DNA from: SSSZ01 sp036732025
GTDB lineage: Bacteria > Pseudomonadota > Gammaproteobacteria > Burkholderiales > Rhodocyclaceae
Direction: 5' to 3'
Assembly (NCBI GenBank): GCA_036732025.1
Contig: DAINDE010000001.1
Coordinates: 197,380-261,379 of the forward strand
DNA: 64,000 bases
The notes below the pieces were generated by a model. It searched no databases. It saw nothing but the letters and a program-made list of their open reading frames with translations, and had not been told where the DNA came from. Below, piece after piece: positions 48,669-57,187 of this stretch. The position numbers were made by a program, and so were the translations under genes. Position 1 is the first letter of the stretch, and every line of letters begins with the position of its first letter.

Positions 48669-51600
48669 ATGCCGCACACCCCCCTGCTTCCCTCCCTCCC
48701 GCCGCTCCCCAAGCCCGGCCAGCGGATCGACCTCCCTGCCCTCCCCGGCTCCGCCGACGCCCTGGCCCTCGCCCGTCTGGCGGGGAAGCAGCCCCTGGTG
48801 GTCGTCACAGCCAGCGCCGGCGACGCCCAGCGGCTGCTGGACGAAATCCCCTGGTTCGCCCCGGACCTGCGGGTGCGCCTGCTGCCGGACTGGGAGACCC
48901 TGCCCTACGACCATTTCTCGCCCCACCACGACCTGGTTTCCGAGCGCCTCGCCACCCTGTGGGCGACCCTGGGCGGGGCCATCGACGTGTTGCTGGTACC
49001 GGCGACGACGGCGGTGGTGCGCCTGGCCCCGACCTCTTTCCTCGCCGCCTACACCTTCGCCTTCAAGAAAGGCAGGAAGCTGGACGCCGAGGCCTTCCGC
49101 GGCCAGGTGACCCTGGCCGGCTACACCCACGTCACCCAGGTGGTGTCGCCGGGGGAATACTCCATCCGCGGCGGGCTGATCGACCTCTTCCCCATGGGCT
49201 CGGCGCTGCCTTACCGGCTCGACCTCTTCGACGACGAGATCGAGACCATCCGCACCTTCGACATCGACACCCAGCGCACCCTCTACCCGGTGCCGGAAAT
49301 CTGCCTCCTGCCGGCCCGGGAATTCCCCATGGACGACAAGGGGCGCACCCGCTTCCGCCAGCGCTTCCGCGAGGTGTTCGAGGGCGACCCGGCCAAGTCT
49401 GGCGTATACAAGGATGTTTCCAGCGGCATCCCCTCCGCCGGCATCGAGTATTACCTGCCCCTCTTCTTCGAGGAGACGGCCACCCTATTCGATTACCTGC
49501 CCCAGGACAGCGTGCTGGTCACCCACGGCGACGCCGCCGGGGCCATCGCCGGCTTCTGGGCCGATACGCAATCCCGCTACACCCTGCTGCAGGGGGACAA
49601 GGCGCGGCCGCTGCTGCCGCCAGCCGATCTCTTCCTCAGCGACGAAGCCTTCTTCACCCGGGCCAAGCCTTTGCCCCGCCTGCACATCGGCGGCGGCAAC
49701 CCGGGCGAAGCCGCCGCCATCCCCAAGGTGGCGGTGGAACGGCGGGCGGATGACCCGCTCGCCGCCCTGAAGGCCTTCACCGGCGCCTTCGCCGGCCGCG
49801 TGCTGCTCCTGGCCGAATCCGCCGGGCGGCGGGAGACCCTGGGGGCCATGCTGGCGGAGCACGGCGTGGCGCCGGCGGCCTGCGCCTCGCTCACCGATTT
49901 CCTCGACGGCAAGCAGCCCCTCGCCCTCACCGTCGGCCCGCTCCACGCCGGCTTCGCCCTGCCCGGCCTCGCCTTCGTCACCGAAACCGAACTCTTCGCC
50001 GGCGCCCCCCGCCGCACCCGCCGGGAGGCCCAGAAGAAGGCCAGTTTCGACAACTGGCTGAAGGATCTCACCGAACTCAAGGTGGGCGACCCGGTGGTGC
50101 ACGAGAACCACGGCATCGGCCGCTACCAGGGCCTGGTGAGCCTGGACCTGGGGGAAGGCGCCACCGAATTCCTGGAGCTGCACTACGCCAACCAGGCCAA
50201 GCTCTTCGTGCCCGTCTCCCAGTTGCACGTGATTTCCCGCTATTCCGGCGCCGACCCGGAAACGGCGCCGGTGCACACCCTGGGTTCCGGCCAGTGGGAA
50301 AAGGCCAAGAAGAAGGCCGCCGAGCAGGCCCGCGACACCGCCGCCGAGCTGCTCGCCCTCTACGCCGCCCGCGCCGCCCGCCAGGGCCATGCCTTCGCCT
50401 TCAAGGAACACGATTACGAAGCCTTCGCGGATGGCTTCGGCTTCGAGGAAACCGCCGACCAGGCCGCCGCCATCGCCGCCGTCATCGAGGACATGCGCGC
50501 CGGCAAGCCCATGGACCGCCTGGTGTGCGGCGACGTCGGCTTCGGCAAGACCGAGGTGGCCCTGCGCGCTGCGTTCTGCGCCGTGGCCGGCGGCAAGCAG
50601 GTAGCGGTGCTCTGCCCAACGACGCTGCTTTGCGAGCAGCATTACCAGACCTTCGTCGATCGCTTCGCCGACTGGCCGGTGAAGATCGCCGAGCTGTCCC
50701 GCTTCAAGACCGCCAAGGAATCCGCCCAAGCCCTGAAGGAACTGGCCGAGGGCAAGATCGACGTCATCATCGGCACCCACAAGCTGATCGGCAAGGACGT
50801 GGAATTCGCCCGCCTGGGCCTGGTCATCATTGACGAGGAACACCGCTTCGGCGTGCGCCAGAAGGAGGCGCTGAAGTCGCTCCGCGCCGAAGTGGACGTG
50901 CTGACCCTCACCGCCACCCCCATCCCGCGGACGCTTGCCATGAGCATGGAGGGCCTGCGGGACTTCTCGGTCATCGCCACGGCGCCCCAGAAGCGGCTGG
51001 CCATCAAGACCTTCGTCAGCAACTTCTCCGACGGCATCATCCGCGAAGCCGTGCTGCGGGAGCTGAAGCGGGGCGGCCAGGTGTACTTCCTGCACAACGA
51101 GGTCGACACCATCGACAACATGCGGGAAAAGCTGGAAAAGCTGGTGCCCGAGGCGCGCATCGTCATCGGCCACGGCCAGATGAACGAGCGGGAGCTGGAG
51201 CGCGTCATGCGCGACTTCACCCAGCAACGGGCCAACCTGCTGCTGTGCACCACCATCATCGAAACCGGCATCGACAACCCCCACGCCAACACCATCCTCA
51301 TCAACCGCTCGGAGAAATTCGGCCTCGCCCAGCTCCACCAGCTGCGCGGCCGCGTCGGCCGCTCCCACCACCAGGCCTACGCCTACCTCCTGGTGCAGGA
51401 CGCCAAGGCCATGACCAAGCAGGCCCGCCAGCGCCTGGAAGCCATCCAGATGATGGAGGAACTGGGCTCCGGCTTCTTCCTCGCCATGCACGACCTGGAA
51501 ATCCGCGGCGCCGGCGAGGTGCTGGGGGAAAACCAGTCCGGCGAGATGCAGGAAGTGGGCTTCAACCTCTACACCGAGATGCTCAACCGCGCCGTGGCGG

Positions 51601-52076
51601 CGCTGAAGCAGGGCAAGGAACCGGACCTCACCCAGCCCCTGGGCATCGCCACCGAGATCAACCTCCACGTCCCCGCCCTGCTGCCCGATGCCTACTGCCC
51701 GGACGTGCATGAGCGCCTGACGCTGTACAAACGCCTCGCCAACTGCGAGACCGCCGAGGACATCGACGGTTTGCAGGAGGAACTCATCGACCGCTTCGGC
51801 GAATTGCCGCCGCAAGGGCAATCCCTGCTCGCCACCCACCGCGTGCGCCTGATGGCGCGGCCTTTGGGGGTGCAGAAGCTGGACGCCACCGCCGACCAAC
51901 TGGTCGTGCAGTTCGGCCCCAACCCGCCCATCGAGCCCATCACCATCATCAACCTCATCCAGAAGAACCGGAACTTCCGGCTGGCGGGGCAGGATCGGCT
52001 GGTGTATGTGCGGCATTGCCCGACGCTGGGGGACAAGGTGGGGGCGGCGAAGGAAATGTTCAGGTTGTTGGCCTGA
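48669..52076 (+). CDS. mfd: Transcription-repair coupling factor
   Basis: A 1135-residue Mfd. It removes stalled RNA polymerase from DNA and recruits UvrA. Order: UvrB-like domains (to about residue 340), a spacer, the RNA polymerase-interacting domain (DPVVHENHGIGRYQGLVSLD, about 480-545), the RecG-like motor with Walker A GDVGFGKTEVALRA, DEEH box IIDEEHRFG, and TATPIPRTLAMSM, TRG motif region, and the C-terminal UvrA-binding domain. ATG at 48669 (MPHTPLLPSLPPL) is preferred over an in-frame upstream start inside the low-GC insert. Confidence 0.95.
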   Translation: MPHTPLLPSLPPLPKPGQRIDLPALPGSADALALARLAGKQPLVVVTASAGDAQRLLDEIPWFAPDLRVRLLPDWETLPYDHFSPHHDLVSERLATLWATLGGAIDVLLVPATTAVVRLAPTSFLAAYTFAFKKGRKLDAEAFRGQVTLAGYTHVTQVVSPGEYSIRGGLIDLFPMGSALPYRLDLFDDEIETIRTFDIDTQRTLYPVPEICLLPAREFPMDDKGRTRFRQRFREVFEGDPAKSGVYKDVSSGIPSAGIEYYLPLFFEETATLFDYLPQDSVLVTHGDAAGAIAGFWADTQSRYTLLQGDKARPLLPPADLFLSDEAFFTRAKPLPRLHIGGGNPGEAAAIPKVAVERRADDPLAALKAFTGAFAGRVLLLAESAGRRETLGAMLAEHGVAPAACASLTDFLDGKQPLALTVGPLHAGFALPGLAFVTETELFAGAPRRTRREAQKKASFDNWLKDLTELKVGDPVVHENHGIGRYQGLVSLDLGEGATEFLELHYANQAKLFVPVSQLHVISRYSGADPETAPVHTLGSGQWEKAKKKAAEQARDTAAELLALYAARAARQGHAFAFKEHDYEAFADGFGFEETADQAAAIAAVIEDMRAGKPMDRLVCGDVGFGKTEVALRAAFCAVAGGKQVAVLCPTTLLCEQHYQTFVDRFADWPVKIAELSRFKTAKESAQALKELAEGKIDVIIGTHKLIGKDVEFARLGLVIIDEEHRFGVRQKEALKSLRAEVDVLTLTATPIPRTLAMSMEGLRDFSVIATAPQKRLAIKTFVSNFSDGIIREAVLRELKRGGQVYFLHNEVDTIDNMREKLEKLVPEARIVIGHGQMNERELERVMRDFTQQRANLLLCTTIIETGIDNPHANTILINRSEKFGLAQLHQLRGRVGRSHHQAYAYLLVQDAKAMTKQARQRLEAIQMMEELGSGFFLAMHDLEIRGAGEVLGENQSGEMQEVGFNLYTEMLNRAVAALKQGKEPDLTQPLGIATEINLHVPALLPDAYCPDVHERLTLYKRLANCETAEDIDGLQEELIDRFGELPPQGQSLLATHRVRLMARPLGVQKLDATADQLVVQFGPNPPIEPITIINLIQKNRNFRLAGQDRLVYVRHCPTLGDKVGAAKEMFRLLA

Positions 52077-52084
52077 ACCTGCTC

Positions 52085-52135
52085 CGTTCGGGCTGAGCCC
52101 TTCGACGGTGCTCAGGACAGGCTTGTCGAAGCCCC
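52085..52135. repeat. Dispersed intergenic palindrome, copy 3
   Basis: CGTTCGGGCTGAGCCCTTCG followed by GCTCAGGACAGGCTTGTCGA, the same arm sequences as copy 1 in altered order. It begins 9 bases after the mfd stop. Confidence 0.78.
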
Positions 52136-52177
52136 TGTGTTCTCTGGCTTTTCTGATGCGCTGCTTTCTGCGTTAAC

Positions 52178-52223
52178 CGCGGCATTACTTTCTTTTGTCT
52201 CGCCAAAAGAAAGTAATGCCGCG
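52178..52223. repeat. Perfect 19-bp hairpin upstream of aroG
   Basis: Arms at 52178-52196 (CGCGGCATTACTTTCTTTT) and 52205-52223 are perfectly complementary around an 8-base loop. The T-rich arm could stop transcription from mfd on the plus strand; alternatively it is a mobile intergenic repeat. Confidence 0.8.
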
Positions 52224-52340
52224 CGTCAGGCGCGGAAAACAGCGGCCGAAGAATCCAAAAACCGAAGCACTCCGCCCCACCCCCCACATAGGATAAAATC
52301 CCCCGTTTCGGCCCAAGCCGCACAGAACGAGCAATAAACC

Positions 52341-53420
52341 ATGACCACCCAAGCCATCGAAAACGTCAACGTCGCTTCCTTCGACCCCATGCCGACCCCG
52401 GCGGAGCTGCATGCCCGCCTGCCCATCACGGCCAAGGCCACCCGGGCCGTCCAGCACGGCCGCGAGGCCCTTCGCAACATCCTGGACCGCAAGGATCCGC
52501 GCATGTTCGTGGTGGTGGGCCCCTGCTCCATCCACGATCCCGTCGCCGGCCTCGACTACGCCCGCCGCTTGCACGAGCTGTCCAAGGAAGTGAGCGACAC
52601 CCTGCTGCTGGTCATGCGCGTCTATTTCGAGAAGCCCCGTACCACCGTGGGCTGGAAGGGCTACATCAACGACCCCTTCATGGACGATTCCTTCCGCGTC
52701 GATATCGGCATGGAGAAGGCCCGCGAATTCCTCCTCAACGTGGCCGACCTGGGCCTGCCCATCGGCACCGAGGCGCTGGACCCCAATTCGCCCCAGTATT
52801 ACGGCGACCTCATCGCCTGGACCGCCATCGGCGCCCGCACCACCGAATCCCAGACCCACCGCGAGATGTCCTCCGGCCTGTCCACCCCCGTCGGCTTCAA
52901 GAACGGCACCAGCGGCGACCTGGCCGTGGCCATCAACGCCATCCTCTCCGCCTCCAAGCCCCATTCCTTCCTCGGCCTCACCGGCGAGGGCCGCGTCGCC
53001 ATCGTCCGCACCAAGGGCAACAGCTACGGCCATATCGTCCTGCGCGGCGGCGATGGCCGGCCGAATTACGACACCGTCTCCATCTCCATGGTCGAGCAGG
53101 CCCTGGCCAAGGCCAAGCTGCCGGCCAACATCGTCGTCGATTGCTCCCACGCCAACAGCTTCAAGAAGCCGGAGCTGCAGCCCCTGGTCATGGCCGACGT
53201 GGTCAACCAGGTGCGCCTGGGCAACAGGTCCCTGGTGGGCGTGATGATCGAATCCAACATCGAGGCTGGCAACCAGTCCATCCCTGACGATCTGTCCCAG
53301 CTCAAGTACGGCTGCTCCGTCACCGACGGTTGCGTCGATTGGGCCACCACCGAGAAGATGATCCGCGACGCCGCCATCATGCTGCGGGACGTGCTGCCGC
53401 TCCGCGCGAACGGCAACTGA
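52341..53420 (+). CDS. aroG: 3-deoxy-7-phosphoheptulonate synthase (class I DAHP synthase)
   Basis: First enzyme of the shikimate pathway, condensing phosphoenolpyruvate and erythrose 4-phosphate. The 359-residue protein has the class I motifs VVVGPCSIHDPVAGLDYA, MRVYFEKPRTTVGWKGYIND and VVDCSHANSFKK (metal-binding Cys and His). Which aromatic amino acid inhibits it cannot be read here. It overlaps serB by one base (TGATG). Confidence 0.95.
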   Translation: MTTQAIENVNVASFDPMPTPAELHARLPITAKATRAVQHGREALRNILDRKDPRMFVVVGPCSIHDPVAGLDYARRLHELSKEVSDTLLLVMRVYFEKPRTTVGWKGYINDPFMDDSFRVDIGMEKAREFLLNVADLGLPIGTEALDPNSPQYYGDLIAWTAIGARTTESQTHREMSSGLSTPVGFKNGTSGDLAVAINAILSASKPHSFLGLTGEGRVAIVRTKGNSYGHIVLRGGDGRPNYDTVSISMVEQALAKAKLPANIVVDCSHANSFKKPELQPLVMADVVNQVRLGNRSLVGVMIESNIEAGNQSIPDDLSQLKYGCSVTDGCVDWATTEKMIRDAAIMLRDVLPLRANGN

Positions 53421-54259
53421 TGGACCTCGTCATCCAGGGGGGGGCGCTGCCTACCTTCCTGCTGGAACGCCTTGTCGCGGCCACCGGCGCCACTGCCGTG
53501 GAGCCGCGGCCGCCCCAGGTGGTGCGCCTGCGGGGCGCCGCCCGCAGGACGGAATTCGACGCCCTGATCCCCCTCATCGAGGCGGAGCGCCTGGACTGGG
53601 CCTTCATCGCCCCCGGGAAGAAGCTCGCCGATTTCGGGCTGATCGCCTTCGACATGGACTCGACCCTGATCACCATCGAGTGCATCGACGAACTGGCCGA
53701 CTTCGCCGGCAAGAAGGCCGAGGTTTCCGCCGTCACCGAATCGGCCATGCGCGGCGAGATCGACTACCGCGAAAGCCTGCGCCGCCGTCTGGCCCTGCTG
53801 GCCGGGCTGGACGCCCGGGTGCTCGCCCGCGTCTATGGCGAGCGCCTGCTCCTTTCCCACGGCGCCCGGGAACTACTGGCCGCCGCCCAGGCCGCCGGCC
53901 TGCGTACCGCCATCCTCTCCGGCGGTTTCACCTATTTCACCGAGCGCCTGCGCATCGAGCTGGGCTTCGACTTCGCCACCTCCAACGAGCTGGAGATCAG
54001 CGGCGGCAAGCTGACCGGCCGCGTCGTCGGCGACATCGTGGACGCCAGCGCCAAGGCCCACCACCTGTGCCGCCTGCGGGACGAGCTGGGGCTGGCCCGG
54101 GAGCAGGTCATCGCCTGCGGCGACGGTGCCAACGACCTCCTGATGATGGCCGAAGCCGGCCTCTCCGTGGCCTTCCGCGCCAAGCCGGCGACCCGTGCCA
54201 AGGCCGACGTGGCAATCAATTTCGGCGGGCTGGACGCTTTGCTGAACCTGTTCGAGTAA
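53420..54259 (+). CDS. serB: Phosphoserine phosphatase
   Basis: A 279-residue HAD-superfamily phosphatase making L-serine. The nucleophile motif is IAFDMDSTLITIECIDELAD (D78, D80); motif II is ILSGGFTYFTERL and motif III IACGDGANDLLMMAEAG. The N-terminal 70 residues form a small ACT-like domain. The ATG overlaps the aroG stop, so the two are coupled. Confidence 0.95.
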   Translation: MDLVIQGGALPTFLLERLVAATGATAVEPRPPQVVRLRGAARRTEFDALIPLIEAERLDWAFIAPGKKLADFGLIAFDMDSTLITIECIDELADFAGKKAEVSAVTESAMRGEIDYRESLRRRLALLAGLDARVLARVYGERLLLSHGARELLAAAQAAGLRTAILSGGFTYFTERLRIELGFDFATSNELEISGGKLTGRVVGDIVDASAKAHHLCRLRDELGLAREQVIACGDGANDLLMMAEAGLSVAFRAKPATRAKADVAINFGGLDALLNLFE

Positions 54260-54292
54260 GCCGCCTCAGCCAACGTTGCGCCCAGGGCAGAG

Positions 54293-54400
54293 CGCCCTTC
54301 GACAGGCCTGTCCTGAGCGATGTCGAAGGGCTCAGGGCGAACGGTCTTGGAGTCGGCATCGGTTCCCCGACCTCCGTTCGGGCTGAGCCCGTCGAAGCCC
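54293..54400. repeat. Dispersed intergenic palindromes, copies 4 and 5
   Basis: GCCCTTCGACAGGCCTGTCC through GATGTCGAAGGGCTCAGGGC (54293-54343), then a second shorter unit CCGTTCGGGCTGAGCCCGTC at 54373 onwards. Same arms as the other copies. Located between the convergent ends of serB and the M48 protease gene. Confidence 0.8.
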
Positions 54401-54412
54401 CGGATGCCGCGA

Positions 54413-55429
54413 TCACGGGCCGGGCCGCTGCAGTGCCCGCAGCCGGGCCACCCGCTCGGCGGTATCCGGATGGCTGCTGAACAGGTCGCCCAGCCCGGCC
54501 GCCCCCGGCATTTCCTTGTGCAGCTTCGCGATGCGCTCCAGCATGGCGGCCAGCGGTTCCGTCCCCAGGCCGGCAGCAACCAGGGTCCGGGCTGCGTAAT
54601 CGTCCGCCTCCCGCTCGAATTCCCGGGAATAGCGCGACTCCAGCAGGGCCACGCCGGCACCGGCGGCCACCGACGACAGGTCGCCCAGGTACATGCCCAC
54701 CACGAAGGACACCACCGAGGACTGGATCAACAGCCGCAGGCCGTGGCGGTGGGCGACGTGGCCCAGTTCGTGGGCCACCACGCCGAGGACTTCCTCGTCG
54801 CTGGCGGCAAGCTTGACCAGGTCGTCGAAAACCACCACGTGACCGTCGGGCAGGGCGAAGGCGTTGGGCCCCATCCGCGAAGCGCGGAAATAGAGGCGAT
54901 AGCCGGGCTGCCCCGAGCCCTGGAGGATGGCGTCGAGGCGCTGCTGCAGGCGCGCCTGGGTCGCTTCGGGCAGTTTCGTCGGCTTGAGCACCCTCCCGTC
55001 GAGGGCGTCGAGTACCTGGCTGGAAAGGGCGGTAACGAGGGCCCCCGGCACCCGGGGGGCGATCTTCTCCGCGGCCCAGGGCAGCAACTGGTAATAGCCG
55101 AGGGCCACCGCCGCGACGACGGCCGCGAGGGCGCCGAGGGCCCAGATCCAGCGCTGTTGCAGGCGCACGACCGCCGAGTCCCGCACGCCGGCCTCGGCGA
55201 GCCACGCCGCCAGGGCGGGCAAGTCCGCCACCGTGCAGCGGGAACCGTCAGGAAAGGCGAGCTGGCGCTCCACCGCGCCCATGGCCTCGCCGACTTCCAG
55301 GTCCGCCAGGGGGTAGCGGCGCTCGCCGAATTCGCCCAGCACCACCACCTGGCCGGATTCGCAGGACAGCCGGGCCGGCCAGCGCCGCGAGCTGCGCCCG
55401 TCGAAATACGCCGCATCCAGGGCTTTCAA
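54413..55429 (-). CDS. M48-family metalloprotease
   Basis: A 338-residue membrane protease. An N-terminal beta-rich region (RYPLADLEVGEAMGAVERQL) is followed by one hydrophobic segment (WIWALGALAAVVAAVALGYY) and the peptidase domain with the zinc motif VAHELGHVAHRHG and third ligand in EFEREADDYAA. The start is TTG at 55429, overlapping the stop of the DUF898 gene (TTGA), so translation is coupled; no ATG fits. The order DUF898 then M48 is a common pair. Confidence 0.88.
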   Translation of the reverse strand: MKALDAAYFDGRSSRRWPARLSCESGQVVVLGEFGERRYPLADLEVGEAMGAVERQLAFPDGSRCTVADLPALAAWLAEAGVRDSAVVRLQQRWIWALGALAAVVAAVALGYYQLLPWAAEKIAPRVPGALVTALSSQVLDALDGRVLKPTKLPEATQARLQQRLDAILQGSGQPGYRLYFRASRMGPNAFALPDGHVVVFDDLVKLAASDEEVLGVVAHELGHVAHRHGLRLLIQSSVVSFVVGMYLGDLSSVAAGAGVALLESRYSREFEREADDYAARTLVAAGLGTEPLAAMLERIAKLHKEMPGAAGLGDLFSSHPDTAERVARLRALQRPGP

Positions 55430-56556
55430 AGGGCGATGTCCAGGTCGAACAGTTCCGCCGTCTCGTCGCCCAGGGCGGTGGCCGCCTGGCCTTCGCCGGC
55501 GATGAAGGCATCGAGGTCGCAGGTGGCGTCGATGGCCATGCATTCGGCCCGGTAGCGGGCGATTCGCACCCGGGCCCAGGGGATGAAAAGGCCGGCGGTG
55601 CCGATGATGGCCAGCCAGTTCACCAGGGTCAGGGCGACGAAGTGGCGGGCCTTGAGGCTGCTGCGGAAGGCGTGCCCGCCGAGGGTGGTCTGGTTCCACA
55701 CGGCGTTGGCCAGGCGCACGTTGATCCAGGGGATGATGACTGCCTGGAAGCCGAGGAACATGGCCGGCAGGACGAGGAGCCCGACGAAGGTGGCGGTATC
55801 GACCACCCGCTTGGAATTGACCCCGGCCAGGATGCCCAGCAGGATGACGGTGGCGAAGAAGAGGCCGACCAGGGCCAGCACCGGCCCGGCGGTGGCCCGG
55901 TAGATTTCGCCGGCGCCCACGGTGCAGCGGAACTCCGTGGTGCCGAAGCGCAGGTTGTCGAGGGCGAAGGTGCGCATGCGCCGGTACCACACCGGGAAGG
56001 CGAGCCAGAGGGTGAACAGGGCCAGCAGGCCGTAGCCGACGAAGACCCGGAAGGCCTCCCAGTAGGTGCCGTGGAAGGAAAAGCGCAGGCCCCGGTAGCT
56101 GGTGTTGTAGGCGCGGAAGCGCAGGGCGCGGACGGCCAGCCAGGGCACCAGGGGCAGGATCACCAGCAGCGCCGCGCCGTAGGCCAGGGGGCCGATGTCC
56201 TCGGCCACGGAAAGGGTGACCAGGAGGGCGACGGCGACGATGCGCCCCTTGAGGATGGCCAGCGGCCGGCCGTGGTACTCGAAGCCGCTTTCGGCGAGGA
56301 GGAGATGGCGGTGGAAATACTGCTCCCGGCGGACCTTGGCCCAGGCCGAGTAGATGCCCAGCGTGACGATGGTGAGCAGCAGGTTGACGATCCAGATACG
56401 GAAGTATTCGCCCCCTTCGCCGGTGAAGCGGAAGCGCCAGATCGCCGGGCTCCCGGCGTCAGGATGCGTCGGGAAGGGATGGGTCGGAAAAGGGTCGGCC
56501 TCAAGCCCTGCCGCCTGCTCCGTCGCTACCCCCCAATCTGCCCCCGTGCCCTGCAC
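55426..56556 (-). CDS. DUF898 (YjgN-type) membrane protein
   Basis: A 376-residue integral membrane protein with about eight to nine hydrophobic segments. The repeated motif LLLTIVTLGIYSAWAKVRRE and LNWLAIIGTAGLFIPWARVR-like second copy is diagnostic of DUF898. Function unknown. The N-terminal 35 residues are hydrophilic and include a PFPTHPFPTHP repeat. Coupled to the M48 protease gene downstream. Confidence 0.87.
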   Translation of the reverse strand: MQGTGADWGVATEQAAGLEADPFPTHPFPTHPDAGSPAIWRFRFTGEGGEYFRIWIVNLLLTIVTLGIYSAWAKVRREQYFHRHLLLAESGFEYHGRPLAILKGRIVAVALLVTLSVAEDIGPLAYGAALLVILPLVPWLAVRALRFRAYNTSYRGLRFSFHGTYWEAFRVFVGYGLLALFTLWLAFPVWYRRMRTFALDNLRFGTTEFRCTVGAGEIYRATAGPVLALVGLFFATVILLGILAGVNSKRVVDTATFVGLLVLPAMFLGFQAVIIPWINVRLANAVWNQTTLGGHAFRSSLKARHFVALTLVNWLAIIGTAGLFIPWARVRIARYRAECMAIDATCDLDAFIAGEGQAATALGDETAELFDLDIAL

Positions 56557-56651
56557 GCTGCCCCCAAAGACATCAACCCCTGAACGAGCCGGAATTCTAA
56601 CCGCATAAGCCCGGCCGGTGACAGGCTCACGTCACCGGCACGGGCATTTGG

Positions 56652-56846
56652 TCACGAAACTTCGTCGATCCAGGCCTGCTGGATGGCTTCCAGGATCTTT
56701 TCGCCGCAATGCTTGGGATCGTCGTCAAAGCCCGGCAGGGCCATGACCCAGTCCCGCAGGTCGACGAAGTTGGCCTTCATGGGATTCTTGTCCGGATAGG
56801 CCTCGGAAAGCTCGATGGCGATGTCGTTGATGTCGGTCCATTTCAT
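56652..56846 (-). CDS. iscX: Fe-S assembly protein IscX
   Basis: A 64-residue acidic protein, the usual last gene of isc operons; binds IscS and iron and tunes desulfurase activity. Sequence MKWTDINDIAIELSEAYPDK and DLRDWVMALPGFDDDPKHCG are diagnostic. Overlaps the fdx stop by 4 bases. Confidence 0.92.
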   Translation of the reverse strand: MKWTDINDIAIELSEAYPDKNPMKANFVDLRDWVMALPGFDDDPKHCGEKILEAIQQAWIDEVS

Positions 56847-57187
56847 TTGCGGTGTCCCTCCTTCGCCATGTTGATGCTGTACTTGGGAATCTCCACCACC
56901 AGCGGCGTGTCACCGACGACGGCCTGGCAGCCCAGGCGGGAGTTGGGTTCCAGGCCCCAGGCCTTGTCCAGCAGGTCTTCCTCGTCGTCCTCGGCGGGTT
57001 CCAGGGAGTTGAAGCCCTCCCGCACGATGACGTGGCAGGTGGTGCAGGCGCAGGACATCTCGCAGGCGTGCTCCAGCTCGATGTGGTGTTCCAGCAGGTT
57101 CTGGCAGATGGACTTGCCGGCCTCGGCCTCGATCACGGCCCCTTCCGGACACAGCTCCACATGGGGCAGTACGACGATCTGGGTCAT
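56843..57187 (-). CDS. fdx: ISC-type 2Fe-2S ferredoxin
   Basis: A 114-residue adrenodoxin-type ferredoxin that supplies electrons for Fe-S cluster assembly. Cluster ligands are C42, C48, C51 and C87 (ACEMSCACTTCH and NSRLGCQAVV). Overlaps hscA by 4 bases upstream and iscX by 4 bases downstream. Confidence 0.94.
   Translation of the reverse strand: MTQIVVLPHVELCPEGAVIEAEAGKSICQNLLEHHIELEHACEMSCACTTCHVIVREGFNSLEPAEDDEEDLLDKAWGLEPNSRLGCQAVVGDTPLVVEIPKYSINMAKEGHRK

Noticed and set aside
49485..52016. An 843-codon open frame antisense to mfd
   Set aside because: The mfd frame carries all Mfd motifs; the reverse frame is repetitive in Gly, Gln, Val and His, typical of shadow frames.
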